Below, one piece after another: positions 1 to 8,666 of a stretch of DNA of 64,000 bases. This stretch comes from Rhizohabitans arisaemae (lineage in GTDB: Bacteria; Actinomycetota; Actinomycetes; Streptosporangiales; Streptosporangiaceae): assembly GCF_025996515.1 (NCBI RefSeq), contig NZ_BLRH01000014.1, positions 1 to 64,000 on the forward strand, in the 5' to 3' direction. Below the pieces are notes generated by a model, which was not told where the DNA came from, did no database searches, and saw only the letters and a program-made list of their open reading frames with translations. Position numbers and translations under genes: made by a program. How positions within the stretch are numbered: position 1 is the first letter of the stretch; every line of letters begins with the position of its first letter.

Positions 1-38
1 CACTGGGGACGGTGTGGGAGAGTAGGACGCCGCCGGAC
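1..38 (+). rRNA. rrf: 5S ribosomal RNA, 3' end (partial)
   Basis: The first bases match the 3' arm of actinobacterial 5S rRNA: the conserved GGTGTGGGAGAGTAGG stretch followed by CGCCGCCGGAC, which closes helix I. The rest of the gene lies outside the window. Two terminator hairpins follow at once, as expected at the end of an rRNA operon. Confidence 0.9.
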
Positions 39-52
39 AATTTTTGTGGGAG

Positions 53-79
53 GGGTCAGCCGTGTAGGCTGGCCCTTTT
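53..79 (+). terminator. Rho-independent terminator of the rRNA operon
   Basis: GGGTCAGCC and GGCTGGCCC form a 9-bp stem around a GTGTA loop and are followed by four T. It starts about 15 bp after the 5S end. Confidence 0.85.
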
Positions 80-91
80 CTGCTTTTGTGG

Positions 92-122
92 GGGGTCGCC
101 TGTGGGGGTGGCCCCTTTTTTG
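92..122 (+). terminator. Second tandem rRNA terminator
   Basis: GGGGTCGCC (92-100) pairs with GGTGGCCCC (107-115), with wobble pairs, and a run of T follows. A tandem arrangement behind the first hairpin is common after rRNA operons. Confidence 0.7.
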
Positions 123-206
123 TTTCGCGCGTCCGTGGTTGTCACTCCACTCGCTCCCGCCGGGGCACGTCTACTGGCGCCTATGGCTGGTGTCTACGCC
201 GGTCCT

Positions 207-779
207 TTACCTCTTGGGGGTGTCTGCGGCCGCGTTGATGAGGGGTTCGATGCGGTGGGGGATCTGGGTCGAGAGGGCGATGGTGGTGTCGGTCCGCCGG
301 ATCGCCGGCGACGCCAGGACGACCGCGATGATCTCTTGGAGATGGGTCGTGCTCCGGGCGACGACTCGGCAGAGCAAGTCGGAGCTGCCGCTGGTTCCGT
401 GTACTTCAAGGATCTGCGGGAGTCGCCGGAGGGCGTGGACGGCCTCCTCCAGCCTGCCTTGGGCGATTTGGAGGGAGAGGAAGGCGAGGATCGGGTAACC
501 GATGTTCTCGGGTGCCACAGTCGGGCCGAAGTCGGTGATGACGCCTCTGGTGGTGAGTTTCTCCACTCTGGCCTGGACGGTCCCGCGGGCTACGCCGAGG
601 AGTCGGGCGAGTTCGGTGAGCCCGATCCTGGGGTACGTGTGACGACGACTCGATCGCGAGCCTGCTCCGGACCGCGTCCCGGGGGGCCACGCGCTAGCCG
701 TACCCTCTGATGACGTGGACCCATACTGTGACCATTGCGGGGAGCTTGTCCGAGATCGTGACCACACCGAGTGTGTCAC
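207..779 (-). CDS. Lrp/AsnC-family transcriptional regulator, 5' end doubtful (possible pseudogene)
   Basis: From about position 629 down to 207 the protein is a normal Lrp/AsnC regulator: a winged-HTH core ([20 protein letters not shown]), then the RAM ligand-binding half ending in the family-typical [14 protein letters not shown]. Upstream of that the reading frame gives only Ser/Arg-rich sequence, and I cannot find the usual first helix (LDxxDRxIL...) in any of the three minus-strand frames. There is no start codon near the expected place; the first in-frame one is at 779, inside the opposing bsaP-like gene. So either the 5' end is truncated or frameshifted, or the start is unusual. Regulator of unknown target; it lies divergently to the 715-897 gene and beside the rRNA operon. 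Confidence 0.6.
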   Translation of the reverse strand: MTHSVWSRSRTSSPQWSQYGSTSSEGTASAWPPGTRSGAGSRSSRRHTYPRIGLTELARLLGVARGTVQARVEKLTTRGVITDFGPTVAPENIGYPILAFLSLQIAQGRLEEAVHALRRLPQILEVHGTSGSSDLLCRVVARSTTHLQEIIAVVLASPAIRRTDTTIALSTQIPHRIEPLINAAADTPKR

Positions 780-897
780 GGCTCGCGCGATGGAGCCGCC
801 TCGATTCTGCGCCCGCTGTCGGCGTCGTCTGGTGGTTCAGGTGACGCCGTACGGGTGGACGGCCCGATGCTCGGCACATGGACTTCGTATCGGGTAA
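715..897 (+). CDS. bsaP: Probable biotin synthase auxiliary protein (BsaP-like)
   Basis: A 60-residue, Cys-rich protein: Cys-x2-Cys near the N terminus (CDHC), then [19 protein letters not shown] followed by [10 protein letters not shown]. This matches what I recall of the small actinobacterial BsaP family (Rv1590 type in M. tuberculosis), which supports biotin synthase, probably through its Fe-S cluster. In many actinobacteria the gene lies next to bioB; here bioB is about 7 kb away at 7671-8666, so a functional link is inferred from family only. The GTG start at 715 is the first available in this frame and has no clear ribosome-binding site. Confidence 0.72.
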   Translation: MDPYCDHCGELVRDRDHTECVTARAMEPPRFCARCRRRLVVQVTPYGWTARCSAHGLRIG

Positions 898-1079
898 ACC
901 CCATAGTTTTCGGTTTTGGTTAACCGATATGCTCGTTTCGTCACCCATCTCATAGGGCTCTCGGGATTCGCTGGACATGCGATGTTCCGACACGCGATAC
1001 TGCGGCCTGCTATGCCTACATAACGGGTGTAACCGTGCGTGTTTGGCGCATTGCAATCGGTCTCGTATAACGGGGGAGC

Positions 1080-2675
1080 ATGCTAAGGCAGGGAACGATG
1101 CTGGCGGGACGCTACCGCCTTGCCTCCCGCCTCGGTGCCGGGGGGATGGGTGAGGTGTGGCGTGGGGAGGACGTCGTCCTCGGCCGCATTGTCGCAATCA
1201 AGGTACTACTCGCCGGCCTCATGGAGGATCCGGGTTTCGCGGAGCGGTTCCGCGGTGAGGCTCGCGCGATGGCCACGGTCAATCACTCGGGCGTCGTCGA
1301 CATCTACGACTACGGAACGAGTGAGCTCGAAGGCGGGGGCGCCACAGCTTACCTGGTGATGGAGTACGTCGACGGTGAGGCCCTCGACCGGCTGCTGGGC
1401 CGGGTGGGCCGTATTTCGACCGACGCCACTCTTGAGCTGATCGCGCAGGCCGCCGAGGCGCTGCACGCGGCGCACGAGAAGGGGATCGTGCACCGCGACG
1501 TCAAACCGGGCAATCTCATGATCCGGTCGGACGGCACGCTGGTGCTGACGGACTTCGGAATCGCGCGCCGGGGCGGTTCGGCCCATCTCACCGATGTCGG
1601 CATGGTTCTGGGCACCGCGGCCTACTGCGCGCCCGAGCAGGCCGAGGGGCGGGAGATCACCCCTGCGGCGGACATGTACGCGCTGGGCGTGGTGGCGTAC
1701 GAGTGCCTCGCGGGCTATCGCCCGTTCGACGGTGAATCGTCGGTCACGATCGCGCTGAAGCACATCAGGGAGGCTCCGCCTCCACTGCCCGGGGACATCC
1801 CGGAAGCGGCACGCAAGGTTGTCGAGCGCGCGCTGGAGAAGGATCCGTCCGCGCGGTGGGCCACCGCTTCGGAGATGGCCCATGCGACGCGACGTGCCCT
1901 GGAGATGTCGGTGTTCGCCCAGCAGGGCAGCCCACTCAAACCTGCGGAGGGCCCACCGGTACCGGGCGTCCCCGAGACGGGCACCCAGGTGCGGGTCACC
2001 AGAAGCACGTGGGCGGAGACGGATGCGTCCGCCCCGGCCTTGCCGCAGACCGAAGTCGCCGTGCCCGGGGGAGGCCGCCGAGCCAGACGCCGAAACGAGC
2101 AAACCTGGCGTAAACCCACCCTGGTGGTGGCGGGGGCGGCGCTGCTCGCCGTACTCGTCGGGGGCTTCGCGTTCATCAGCTTCGCAGACCGTGACGGGGG
2201 GCCCGGGAACGGCGTCGGCGTGAATCCGGCCGGCACCACCCGGCCACTGGGTACGGCGACTCCGATCAAGACGCCCAAGCCGACGGCGAAGCCGGCGATC
2301 CGCACCACGCGGCCGCCGCGACCGACCCCGACGCCTACCGCGACGACGATCAAGCCCTCGGCGTCCCCGACGAAGAAGCCGCCCCCGACCGCCGCCCCGT
2401 CGACGACCAAGCCGCCGGTGTCGCCCAGTCCGTCGCCGTCACCGTCTCAGACGCTGCGGCCGAGCGCGCAGGTGCCTTCCCTGATCGGGCTGACCCGGGA
2501 GGAGGCCGAAGCCGGTCTGCGCAAGGCCGGCTTCAAGCCGATCGTCGACTACGGCGGCGACCCCGACGGGAAATGCCGGGTGGTCACGCAGCTCATCCCC
2601 GCAGGGGAGTTGCGGCAGGTCGGTACCCGGGTCACGGTCATCATCGACGGCCTGCCGGGGTGCGAGGCCGCCTAG
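1080..2675 (+). CDS. Serine/threonine protein kinase with one PASTA domain (PknB/StkP type)
   Basis: A 531-residue membrane kinase. The N-terminal Hanks-type kinase domain (about 11-275) has the glycine loop GAGGMGEV, the ATP-anchoring Lys41 (VAIKVL), the catalytic loop HRDVKPGN (Asp140) and DFG (Asp158). A juxtamembrane stretch is followed by one transmembrane helix (about 347-369), a long Pro/Thr/Ser-rich extracellular spacer, and a single C-terminal PASTA repeat (about 462-529) that would bind peptidoglycan fragments. Such kinases couple cell-wall state to growth. ATG at 1080 is preceded by GGGGGAG. Its stop codon overlaps the stop of the convergent ThDP enzyme by 4 nt. Having only one PASTA repeat is short compared with the four of PknB. 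Confidence 0.95.
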   Translation: MLRQGTMLAGRYRLASRLGAGGMGEVWRGEDVVLGRIVAIKVLLAGLMEDPGFAERFRGEARAMATVNHSGVVDIYDYGTSELEGGGATAYLVMEYVDGEALDRLLGRVGRISTDATLELIAQAAEALHAAHEKGIVHRDVKPGNLMIRSDGTLVLTDFGIARRGGSAHLTDVGMVLGTAAYCAPEQAEGREITPAADMYALGVVAYECLAGYRPFDGESSVTIALKHIREAPPPLPGDIPEAARKVVERALEKDPSARWATASEMAHATRRALEMSVFAQQGSPLKPAEGPPVPGVPETGTQVRVTRSTWAETDASAPALPQTEVAVPGGGRRARRRNEQTWRKPTLVVAGAALLAVLVGGFAFISFADRDGGPGNGVGVNPAGTTRPLGTATPIKTPKPTAKPAIRTTRPPRPTPTPTATTIKPSASPTKKPPPTAAPSTTKPPVSPSPSPSPSQTLRPSAQVPSLIGLTREEAEAGLRKAGFKPIVDYGGDPDGKCRVVTQLIPAGELRQVGTRVTVIIDGLPGCEAA

Positions 2676-4321
2676 ATCCCTGTCGTGTTGCGGGGGTAGG
2701 CGATTTCCGGGTCGGTGGCGATGTTCACCAGGTAGGGCACTCCGGAGTCGAAGGCGCGGCGGAGCGCGGGGCCGATCTCCGACGGCTTGGTCACCAGCTC
2801 GCCTCCGCCGCCCAGGGCGGTGACCACCTGGTCGTAGCGGCACTGGGGCTGCAGCTCGGCGGCCACGTCGTAGCCGTAGAGCAGCTGCATCGGGTGCTTC
2901 TCCAGCCCCCAGATCCCGTTGTTGCCGCAGACCATGACGACGGGAAGCCGGTGCCGGACGAGGGTGTCGACGTCCATGAGGGAGAAGCCGGCCGCTCCGT
3001 CGCCGAGGAGGAGCACGACCTGAGCGGACGGTCTGGCGAGCCGGGCGGCGATGGAGTAGCCGAGCCCGGTGCCCAGGCAGCCGAAGGGGCCCGGGTCGAG
3101 CCATCCCCCCGGCCTGCTCTGTTCCACATATTTCCCGGCGTAGGACACGAAGTCGCCACCGTCTCCGATGACGATGGCGTCGTCTTCCAGGACACGGGTG
3201 AGCTCGCCGTAGATACGCATCGGATGGATCGGGTCCGCAGCCGAGCCGAGCAGCTCGGCGTCCCCGGCGACCGCCGTACCGACCGCTTCGCGGAGCCTGG
3301 TGAGCCAGGCCGCGTACGCCGAGGGGCGGACACCCGCCTTCGGCGCGGCCTCCAGCAAGCCTTCGAAGATCAGGCTCAGGTCGCCGCCGGCGGCGCCGAC
3401 GGTGCCCGTGTGGGTGGCGAGCTGGTCGGGTGAGTCCGCCAGGTGGACGACTTTGGCGAGCGGGGCGCCGTCCCGCCCGCCGAACCAGCCGTAGTTGAGC
3501 CGGAAGTCGAGCGGGGTGCCCGCCACGATCACCAGATCGGCCTGGCCGAACGCGATGCCCCGAGCCCGGGTCACCAGCAGCTCGTGACCCGCGGGGAGGA
3601 TGCCGCGCCCTTGCCCGTTGGCGATGACCGGCAGCCGGAGCTCCTCGGCGAAGGCCCTGCCCGCCTCCTCGGCCGTACCGGTCCACACGTCCGAACCGAG
3701 GACCAGGACCGGCCGCTCCGCCGTGGCGAGGTGCTCCGCGATCACGGCGAGGGCGTCGGGGTCGGGTGCGAGCCGTACCGGCTCCTCGATCGGGCCGAGT
3801 ACGGCCGCCGCCGGGCTGAACAGGTGATCCATGTAGAAGTCGAGGAAGACCGGTCCCCGATGCGGGGCGAGGGCGGTACGGAACGCCCGCTCGACGTCGG
3901 CGGCGATCGTCTCCGGCCCGGTGGAGGTGAAGGAGGCCTTGGTGATGGGGGCGAGCAGCGGGGGATGGTCGAGCTCCTGCAGCGCACCGGAGCCCCATCG
4001 GGAGGCCGGGGCGCGTCCGCCCATCACGACGAGGGGGGATCCGTTGAAGTGCGCGGTGGCGACGCCGCTCACCCCGTTGGTGATCCCGGGCCCCGCGGTG
4101 AGCACGGCGAGCCCCGGCTTTCTGGCGAGTCTCGCCGTGGCTTCGGCCGCGAACACGGCGCTCTGCTCGTGGCGTACGTCCAGAATGCGCATCGTCTGGT
4201 GGACCGCCCCGTCGTACATCGGGAAGACGTGCCCCCCGGACAGGGTGAACATGGTCTCGATGCCATAGTGCTGCGCCACGGCGACCGCAACGTCGCCCGC
4301 GTGTCCGTCTACTTGCCGCAT
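2672..4321 (-). CDS. Thiamine diphosphate-dependent enzyme, acetolactate synthase large-subunit-like
   Basis: 549 residues with the three-domain ThDP fold. The N-terminal Pyr domain has the catalytic Glu in RHEQSAVFAAEA, the middle domain is NAD-like, and the C-terminal PP domain carries the ThDP/Mg motif GDGAAGFSLMD followed by CGNNGIWG. It belongs to the acetohydroxyacid synthase / oxalyl-CoA decarboxylase superfamily. No regulatory subunit gene (ilvN) is adjacent, so a role in branched-chain amino acid synthesis is not proven; it may be a catabolic or IlvX/IlvG-like paralogue. It is monocistronic, and divergent from the secreted-protein gene at 4466. Confidence 0.85.
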   Translation of the reverse strand: MRQVDGHAGDVAVAVAQHYGIETMFTLSGGHVFPMYDGAVHQTMRILDVRHEQSAVFAAEATARLARKPGLAVLTAGPGITNGVSGVATAHFNGSPLVVMGGRAPASRWGSGALQELDHPPLLAPITKASFTSTGPETIAADVERAFRTALAPHRGPVFLDFYMDHLFSPAAAVLGPIEEPVRLAPDPDALAVIAEHLATAERPVLVLGSDVWTGTAEEAGRAFAEELRLPVIANGQGRGILPAGHELLVTRARGIAFGQADLVIVAGTPLDFRLNYGWFGGRDGAPLAKVVHLADSPDQLATHTGTVGAAGGDLSLIFEGLLEAAPKAGVRPSAYAAWLTRLREAVGTAVAGDAELLGSAADPIHPMRIYGELTRVLEDDAIVIGDGGDFVSYAGKYVEQSRPGGWLDPGPFGCLGTGLGYSIAARLARPSAQVVLLLGDGAAGFSLMDVDTLVRHRLPVVMVCGNNGIWGLEKHPMQLLYGYDVAAELQPQCRYDQVVTALGGGGELVTKPSEIGPALRRAFDSGVPYLVNIATDPEIAYPRNTTGI

Positions 4322-4465
4322 GGCCGAACGTTACCAGTGAGTCACTTGTGGGCCTAGATTCACCGCCCATTACTCAATGGAGCAAATAATGCTATTTCAG
4401 TGAAAGTCAGGGTTGCTGCTCCTAGGGTGTGGGTCGATGGGAAATCCTGGTGAGAGGACTGTTTC

Positions 4466-5116
4466 ATGAGTGTGCGAGTCTGGCGTCGGGCCGGCCTGGG
4501 GGTTGTCCTCACGGCCGCGGTGGCGGCATTCGGCCTTCCCGCGTCGGCGTCGGCCCCGTCTCCGACGCACATTCCCCGGGGATTTCTCCTCCACGACGCG
4601 GACGCCAGGAAGAACGCCAACCCCGAGTTTCCCTGGATGGTCAGCAACCGCAGGCAGGACCCGCTGTCGGTCAACCCCTGTGAGACCAAGCTCGGGCCGG
4701 GCTACTCCGGCCGGACCGCGGTTCGCACCCTCACCCAGCCGCAGCCGGACGGTTCCATCTCCGAGGAGCTGCTGGTCTACCGCAACGAGGCGTGGGCGCG
4801 GCGGGCCGTGAGCCAGATCCGGGCGGACCTCGCGCGCTGCCCCAGGCTGAAGGTGCCCGACGGCGTCGACCAGGTGTACCGGGCCCGGACCCTGCGGCTC
4901 GGCGACCACGGGATGGCGATCCACGTGCAGAGCCACCGCGGCGCCAAGGCCGTGGACGGCGGGACACACATCGTCTTGGTGCAGCGCGGGAACGCCATCG
5001 CGCTCTACTCGGCCACGGCGCCGTTCTTCACCCCGACCGACGACGATTCGCGGAACCTGCCCAAGGCCAAGCGCATGGCGAAGAAGCTCTGCTTCTACGA
5101 CGGCGGCTGCTCCTGA
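4466..5116 (+). CDS. Secreted protein of unknown function
   Basis: 216 residues. The N terminus is a clear Sec signal peptide: basic MSVRVWRR, a hydrophobic core, then a cut after LPASASA. The mature part has four cysteines (CETK, ARCP, KLCFYDGGC), compatible with two disulfides, and a mixed alpha/beta composition; it resembles the extracellular sensor-type domains (PknH_C-like) found in actinobacteria, but I cannot assign a function. ATG follows GAGAGGACTGTTTC. It is convergent with the nuclease-like gene at 5280-6248. Confidence 0.75.
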   Translation: MSVRVWRRAGLGVVLTAAVAAFGLPASASAPSPTHIPRGFLLHDADARKNANPEFPWMVSNRRQDPLSVNPCETKLGPGYSGRTAVRTLTQPQPDGSISEELLVYRNEAWARRAVSQIRADLARCPRLKVPDGVDQVYRARTLRLGDHGMAIHVQSHRGAKAVDGGTHIVLVQRGNAIALYSATAPFFTPTDDDSRNLPKAKRMAKKLCFYDGGCS

Positions 5117-5130
5117 CGCCACCGCACTCC

Positions 5131-5145
5131 CGGACGCGGCGTCCG
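5131..5145. repeat. Short palindrome between convergent genes
   Basis: CGGACGC-G-GCGTCCG, a 7-bp inverted repeat just after the stop of the secreted protein, followed by two direct copies of ATCCGGTACGGCC near 5172 and 5202. It is probably part of a termination region, but there is no T-run. Confidence 0.4.
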
Positions 5146-5279
5146 CCCGAGGGGCGCCGCCTGCCCGGAATCCGGTACGGCCTCAGGCGCACCACTGAGA
5201 TCCGGTACGGCCGAGGGCCCGCCTTGCTCTCCCAGGCTGCGGAGAACGACGCAAGGTCCGGCGGGCCCGGCCGCCGGGT

Positions 5280-6248
5280 TCAGAGTCCGGGGACGCTCCA
5301 CCCCTTCTCCGCGAAGAGAGGCGCGTGTTCGGCGTTGACGAACAGCCGGTCCTCGGGATTGGGAATGCGGAAGTAGCTCTGCGGGTGCAGAAGTTCGGAG
5401 CCCTCGTCGCTCAGGTCGACCACGAAACGGTCGGGAGCCCGGCGCTGGGCGAGATAGCGCAGTTCGAACGGGAAGAGCCGGAGCGGGTCGGCGGGATTCC
5501 ACAGGCCCAGCCCACCCGTCCGTGCCTGCCGTACCGCCTCCCGGGCCCGGCCCAGCGCACCTTTGGAGGCGAGTTCCAGCGCCCCGCCCGGAGCGGGTAC
5601 GGCCAAGGCCGGCGTGCTCTGCTGCTTGACGAACGGGTCGACGTTGGGCCAGATGAAGTACGGCATGACATGTCCCGCGGCGAGCAGGCGCTCGTTGTAG
5701 TACGGCGGCCGCGGGGCCGTCGGCTGCTCCCGGTTGACGTAGCACAGGAGACGGCCGTACCGGTCTAGGATCTCGTGCGCGAACGCCATTCTGAGGCGGA
5801 ACGTCTCCGGGGTCAGCCCTTGCTCGGTGATGTCCGCGGCGATCATCGCCCGGAGGGCTTCGGTGGACGGTCCGGCGTGTGCCGCGTGGTTGGCGGCGGT
5901 CTGCTCGTCCAGGCGGGTGCTCAGGTGGTTGTGGAGGGCCGGACGGAGGGACAGCGGCGGATAGCCCGCCTCGAAGGGGTCGGCGAGGAAGACGGTCCAC
6001 GCCGGGTTGGTGATCTTCACGAACCCTTTGGGCACATCGGGGCGGCCGGTGTTGCGGGGGAGCTCGAAGCTCACCTCGGGGGCGTCGACACCGAGCAGGC
6101 GCACGCCGAAGTTGCCGTCCGCCGCCACGTTGACGGTGTCCCCGTCGTGCACCATCTGGGTGATCGACTGCGGTGCGCCCTTGCTTCGGGCGATCATCGC
6201 GTGTCCCACGGTGATCCCTGGGACGGGTTGTTCAATCGCCTTGGCCAT
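5280..6248 (-). CDS. Thermonuclease-like (SNase-fold) protein
   Basis: 322 residues. The first part contains DGDTVNVAADGNFGVRLLGV followed by DAPE, the signature of staphylococcal-nuclease-like domains (calcium site Asp, catalytic Arg in RLLGVDAPE); the matching later strand is YGRLLCYVNRE. The remaining C-terminal half is not familiar. There is no signal peptide, so it is probably cytoplasmic. Start chosen at ATG 6248, because AAGGAGG lies 7 nt upstream; an upstream in-frame ATG at 6290 has no such site. The insertion between the two nuclease motifs is longer than in typical SNases, so activity should not be assumed. Confidence 0.75.
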   Translation of the reverse strand: MAKAIEQPVPGITVGHAMIARSKGAPQSITQMVHDGDTVNVAADGNFGVRLLGVDAPEVSFELPRNTGRPDVPKGFVKITNPAWTVFLADPFEAGYPPLSLRPALHNHLSTRLDEQTAANHAAHAGPSTEALRAMIAADITEQGLTPETFRLRMAFAHEILDRYGRLLCYVNREQPTAPRPPYYNERLLAAGHVMPYFIWPNVDPFVKQQSTPALAVPAPGGALELASKGALGRAREAVRQARTGGLGLWNPADPLRLFPFELRYLAQRRAPDRFVVDLSDEGSELLHPQSYFRIPNPEDRLFVNAEHAPLFAEKGWSVPGL

Positions 6249-6566
6249 CGTCGGTCCTCCTTCGGCCTGGCAAAGAGCCAGATATCCCACTGTGAGGGAA
6301 TCCGTGGGAATGAATGGATTCTTCGGTGCTTCACCGGCGACGTGGAGAACGCCAAATGATCAAGCCCGATATGTCTAGAGATCGCGATAGAAAGGGGGCT
6401 AATTCCTGATAGGGGTGTTTTTGTAGCGCGGGTGGCCCGGAATTTCAGGATGATTCTTTCCGGCCACAAGAACCTTGTCCACAGGGCGCCTCGATCGTGA
6501 ACCGGTTATCCCCAGAATTCGGTTCGGCTCATCGGGGGAGCCCGGCGGTTGGGCACGCTGGCCGTC
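6249..6566. other. Intergenic region with two DnaA-box-like 9-mers
   Basis: About 320 bp between divergent genes, with lower G+C than the surroundings. It contains TTGTCCACA (6475-6483), identical to the actinobacterial DnaA-box consensus, and the related TTATCCCCA (6506-6514). No other structure was recognised. Confidence 0.4.
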
Positions 6567-6872
6567 ATGTGCAAGCGAGAGAAATTGGCGTTTGGCCTAT
6601 TGCCAAAACTCGTCTGGAGTGCCAGCATTGGACGCGGCAAACACCCGAACAAGGATGTCGAGAAAGCGCTTCGCCACGCTGAATCCCGGGGGTTCACGGT
6701 CACCGAGCTCCATCGCGGTCATCGATGGGGCGTGATCGATTGCGGGTCCGGTTGCCGGCGGGCGGTGTGGTCCACCCCCAGGAGCGGGGGAAGGCACGCC
6801 AAAGAACTAAGAGCTGAAGTCAACCGTTGTGTGCATCCTCGCGGTCGCGAGGGAGACAGGGGTGAAGGATGA
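6567..6872 (+). CDS. HicA-like small protein, putative toxin of a two-gene module
   Basis: About 101 residues. The core reads KDVEKALRHAESRGF...GHRWGVIDC...RAVWSTP...HAKELRAEV, which resembles the double-stranded RNA-binding fold of HicA toxins, with a Cys-containing turn and the WSTPR motif in place of the classical G-S-H-H. The start is uncertain: ATG 6567 is used, TTG 6549 is possible; neither has a strong ribosome-binding site. The stop overlaps the start of the downstream HTH gene (ATGA), so the pair is translationally coupled as in toxin-antitoxin or toxin-regulator modules. Toxin function is inference. Confidence 0.6.
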   Translation: MCKREKLAFGLLPKLVWSASIGRGKHPNKDVEKALRHAESRGFTVTELHRGHRWGVIDCGSGCRRAVWSTPRSGGRHAKELRAEVNRCVHPRGREGDRGEG

Positions 6873-7429
6873 CACAGCACGAGTTTCGGGTCATTCTCAG
6901 CCGGGAGCTGGCCGAGAACGAGCTCGACGGCCTCGCCGAGCGCATCTACGGCACATCCGACGCGCCCGGTGGAGACATCTTCCCGGGTACGACGGGTGGG
7001 GTGCCCGACGCCGGGGTCTACTGGCCCGGTCAGAGCTTCGTCCACGCGGCCTTCGAGGTGATCGGGCATCTGGAGGAAGCGGCCGCCGGGCTGACGGTGA
7101 CACGCATCGAAAGCGACCCGATCGTCAATCAGCAGGAGATCGCCGAGCGGATGGGGCTGACGAGGGAGTCCATCCGGCTCGCCATCAACGGCAAGGTCCG
7201 GCAGGGCGGGTTTCCCGTCCCGGTCACGGCGCCGAGTGCGAGCCGCCGCATGTGGCGCTGGTCGGAGGTGGCCGCCTGGTACGGCGTGAACGACCCGGTG
7301 ATGTGGGAGGCGATGCGCGCCGCCCGGGCCGTCAACGCCTGGCTCGACCTGCGTGAGCTCGCTCCCGCGGCGGCTCCGACGCCCGCCGTGTTGATCAAGG
7401 CTCTGCTGGGGGAGCGGGAAGCGGCGTGA
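6869..7429 (+). CDS. HTH-domain protein, probable partner of the HicA-like protein
   Basis: 186 residues. The N-terminal half resembles no family I can name. The centre contains a helix-turn-helix (NQQEIAERMGLTRESIRLAI) followed by a wing rich in Arg/Trp (SRRMWRWSEVAAWYGV), a layout like MerR/excisionase-type DNA binding. It starts with ATG overlapping the stop of the upstream gene by 4 nt. As the second gene of a coupled pair it is a candidate antitoxin or autorepressor. Confidence 0.6.
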   Translation: MTQHEFRVILSRELAENELDGLAERIYGTSDAPGGDIFPGTTGGVPDAGVYWPGQSFVHAAFEVIGHLEEAAAGLTVTRIESDPIVNQQEIAERMGLTRESIRLAINGKVRQGGFPVPVTAPSASRRMWRWSEVAAWYGVNDPVMWEAMRAARAVNAWLDLRELAPAAAPTPAVLIKALLGEREAA

Positions 7430-7670
7430 GGGTGATCCGAAATTCAGATCGCGGAGCACACCCGTTCGATCGGGCCGAGCCGACGTGGCATCACCCGAAG
7501 CCGGAGCGCTCACCGGGTCGGATCTCGGCGGTCGGGGCATGGATGCGTGACCTGGCGACGGCCCGATCACAGCCGAGGCCGGAGCGGCCCGCCGGGCGAG
7601 GCCGTCGAGATCCGGCCGTCGAGATCCGACGGGCGATGCCGGCGCTTGAAACAGTGGGATGAACGAGTCG

Positions 7671-8666
7671 TCAGAGCGTGTCGGACAGTGCCTTGATCGG
7701 CATCTTCAAGTCGACCAGGAGCTTGAGGTCCTGGTCCGGGGCGCGGCCTAGGGTGGTCAGATAGTTCCCGACGATGATCGCGTTGATTCCGCCGAGCATG
7801 CCGTCACGGGTGCCCAGGTCGCCGAGGGTGAGTTCGCGCCCGCCCGCGTACCGAAGGATCGTGCGCGGGAGCGCGAGGCGGAACACCGCGATCGTCTTGA
7901 GCGCCTCCTTTCCGTCGACGAGCGGGTAGGAGGCGAACGGAGTCCCCGGCCGTGGGTTGAGGAAGTTGAGCGGCACCTCGTCCGGCTCCAGCGTTCCGAG
8001 CTGTGCGGCGAACTCCGCGCGCTGTTCGACGGTCTCCCCCATCCCCACGATGCCGCCGCAGCACAGCTCCATCCCGGCCGCGCGCACCATGAGACAGGTG
8101 TCCCACCGCTCCTCCCAGGTGTGGGTGGTGACAACCTTCGGGAAGTGGGATCGGGAGGTCTCCAGGTTGTGGTTGTACCTGTGCACGCCCATCTCGGCGA
8201 GTTCGTCCACCTGGTCCTGGGTGAGCATGCCGAGCGAGCACGCGACGTTGATGTCGACGGCCTCCCGGATCGCCTTCACCCCTGCTCGCACCTGCTCCAT
8301 GAGGCGTCGGTCCGGACCTCGGACGGCGGCGACGATGCAGAACTCGGTGGCTCCGGTCTCCGCCGTCTCCACCGCGGCTTTGACGAGTGAGGGGATGTCC
8401 AGCCACACGGCGCGGACGGGTGACTCGAACTTTCCGGACTGGGAGCAGAAGTGACAGTCCTCGGGACAGCCGCCGGTTTTGAGGGAGATGATTCCTTCGA
8501 CTTCCACCTCCGGCCCGCACCATTTCATCCGCACCTCGTGGGCGAGGGCGAGTAGTTCGGGGAGGCGATCGTCGGGTAACCGCAGACATTCGAGTGCTTG
8601 GGCCTCGGTCAGGCCGCGACCCGATTCGAGGACCTGTACCCGTGCCGTTTCCAGAACATCCGTCAT
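7671..8666 (-). CDS. bioB: Biotin synthase
   Basis: 331 residues, the usual length. A radical-SAM TIM barrel with the [4Fe-4S] motif CPEDCHFC (C-x3-C-x2-C); the conserved YNHNLETS strand and the [10 protein letters not shown] segment that surrounds the [2Fe-2S] site are present. It converts dethiobiotin to biotin by sulfur insertion. ATG at 8666 overlaps the stop of bioD (ATGA), so it is the last gene of the bio operon. Its auxiliary factor candidate is the BsaP-like gene at 715-897. Confidence 0.97.
   Translation of the reverse strand: MTDVLETARVQVLESGRGLTEAQALECLRLPDDRLPELLALAHEVRMKWCGPEVEVEGIISLKTGGCPEDCHFCSQSGKFESPVRAVWLDIPSLVKAAVETAETGATEFCIVAAVRGPDRRLMEQVRAGVKAIREAVDINVACSLGMLTQDQVDELAEMGVHRYNHNLETSRSHFPKVVTTHTWEERWDTCLMVRAAGMELCCGGIVGMGETVEQRAEFAAQLGTLEPDEVPLNFLNPRPGTPFASYPLVDGKEALKTIAVFRLALPRTILRYAGGRELTLGDLGTRDGMLGGINAIIVGNYLTTLGRAPDQDLKLLVDLKMPIKALSDTL

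Noticed and set aside
12-710. Plus-strand open frame after the rRNA terminators
   Set aside because: Runs through the terminators and the AsnC gene on the opposite strand; no recognisable domain.
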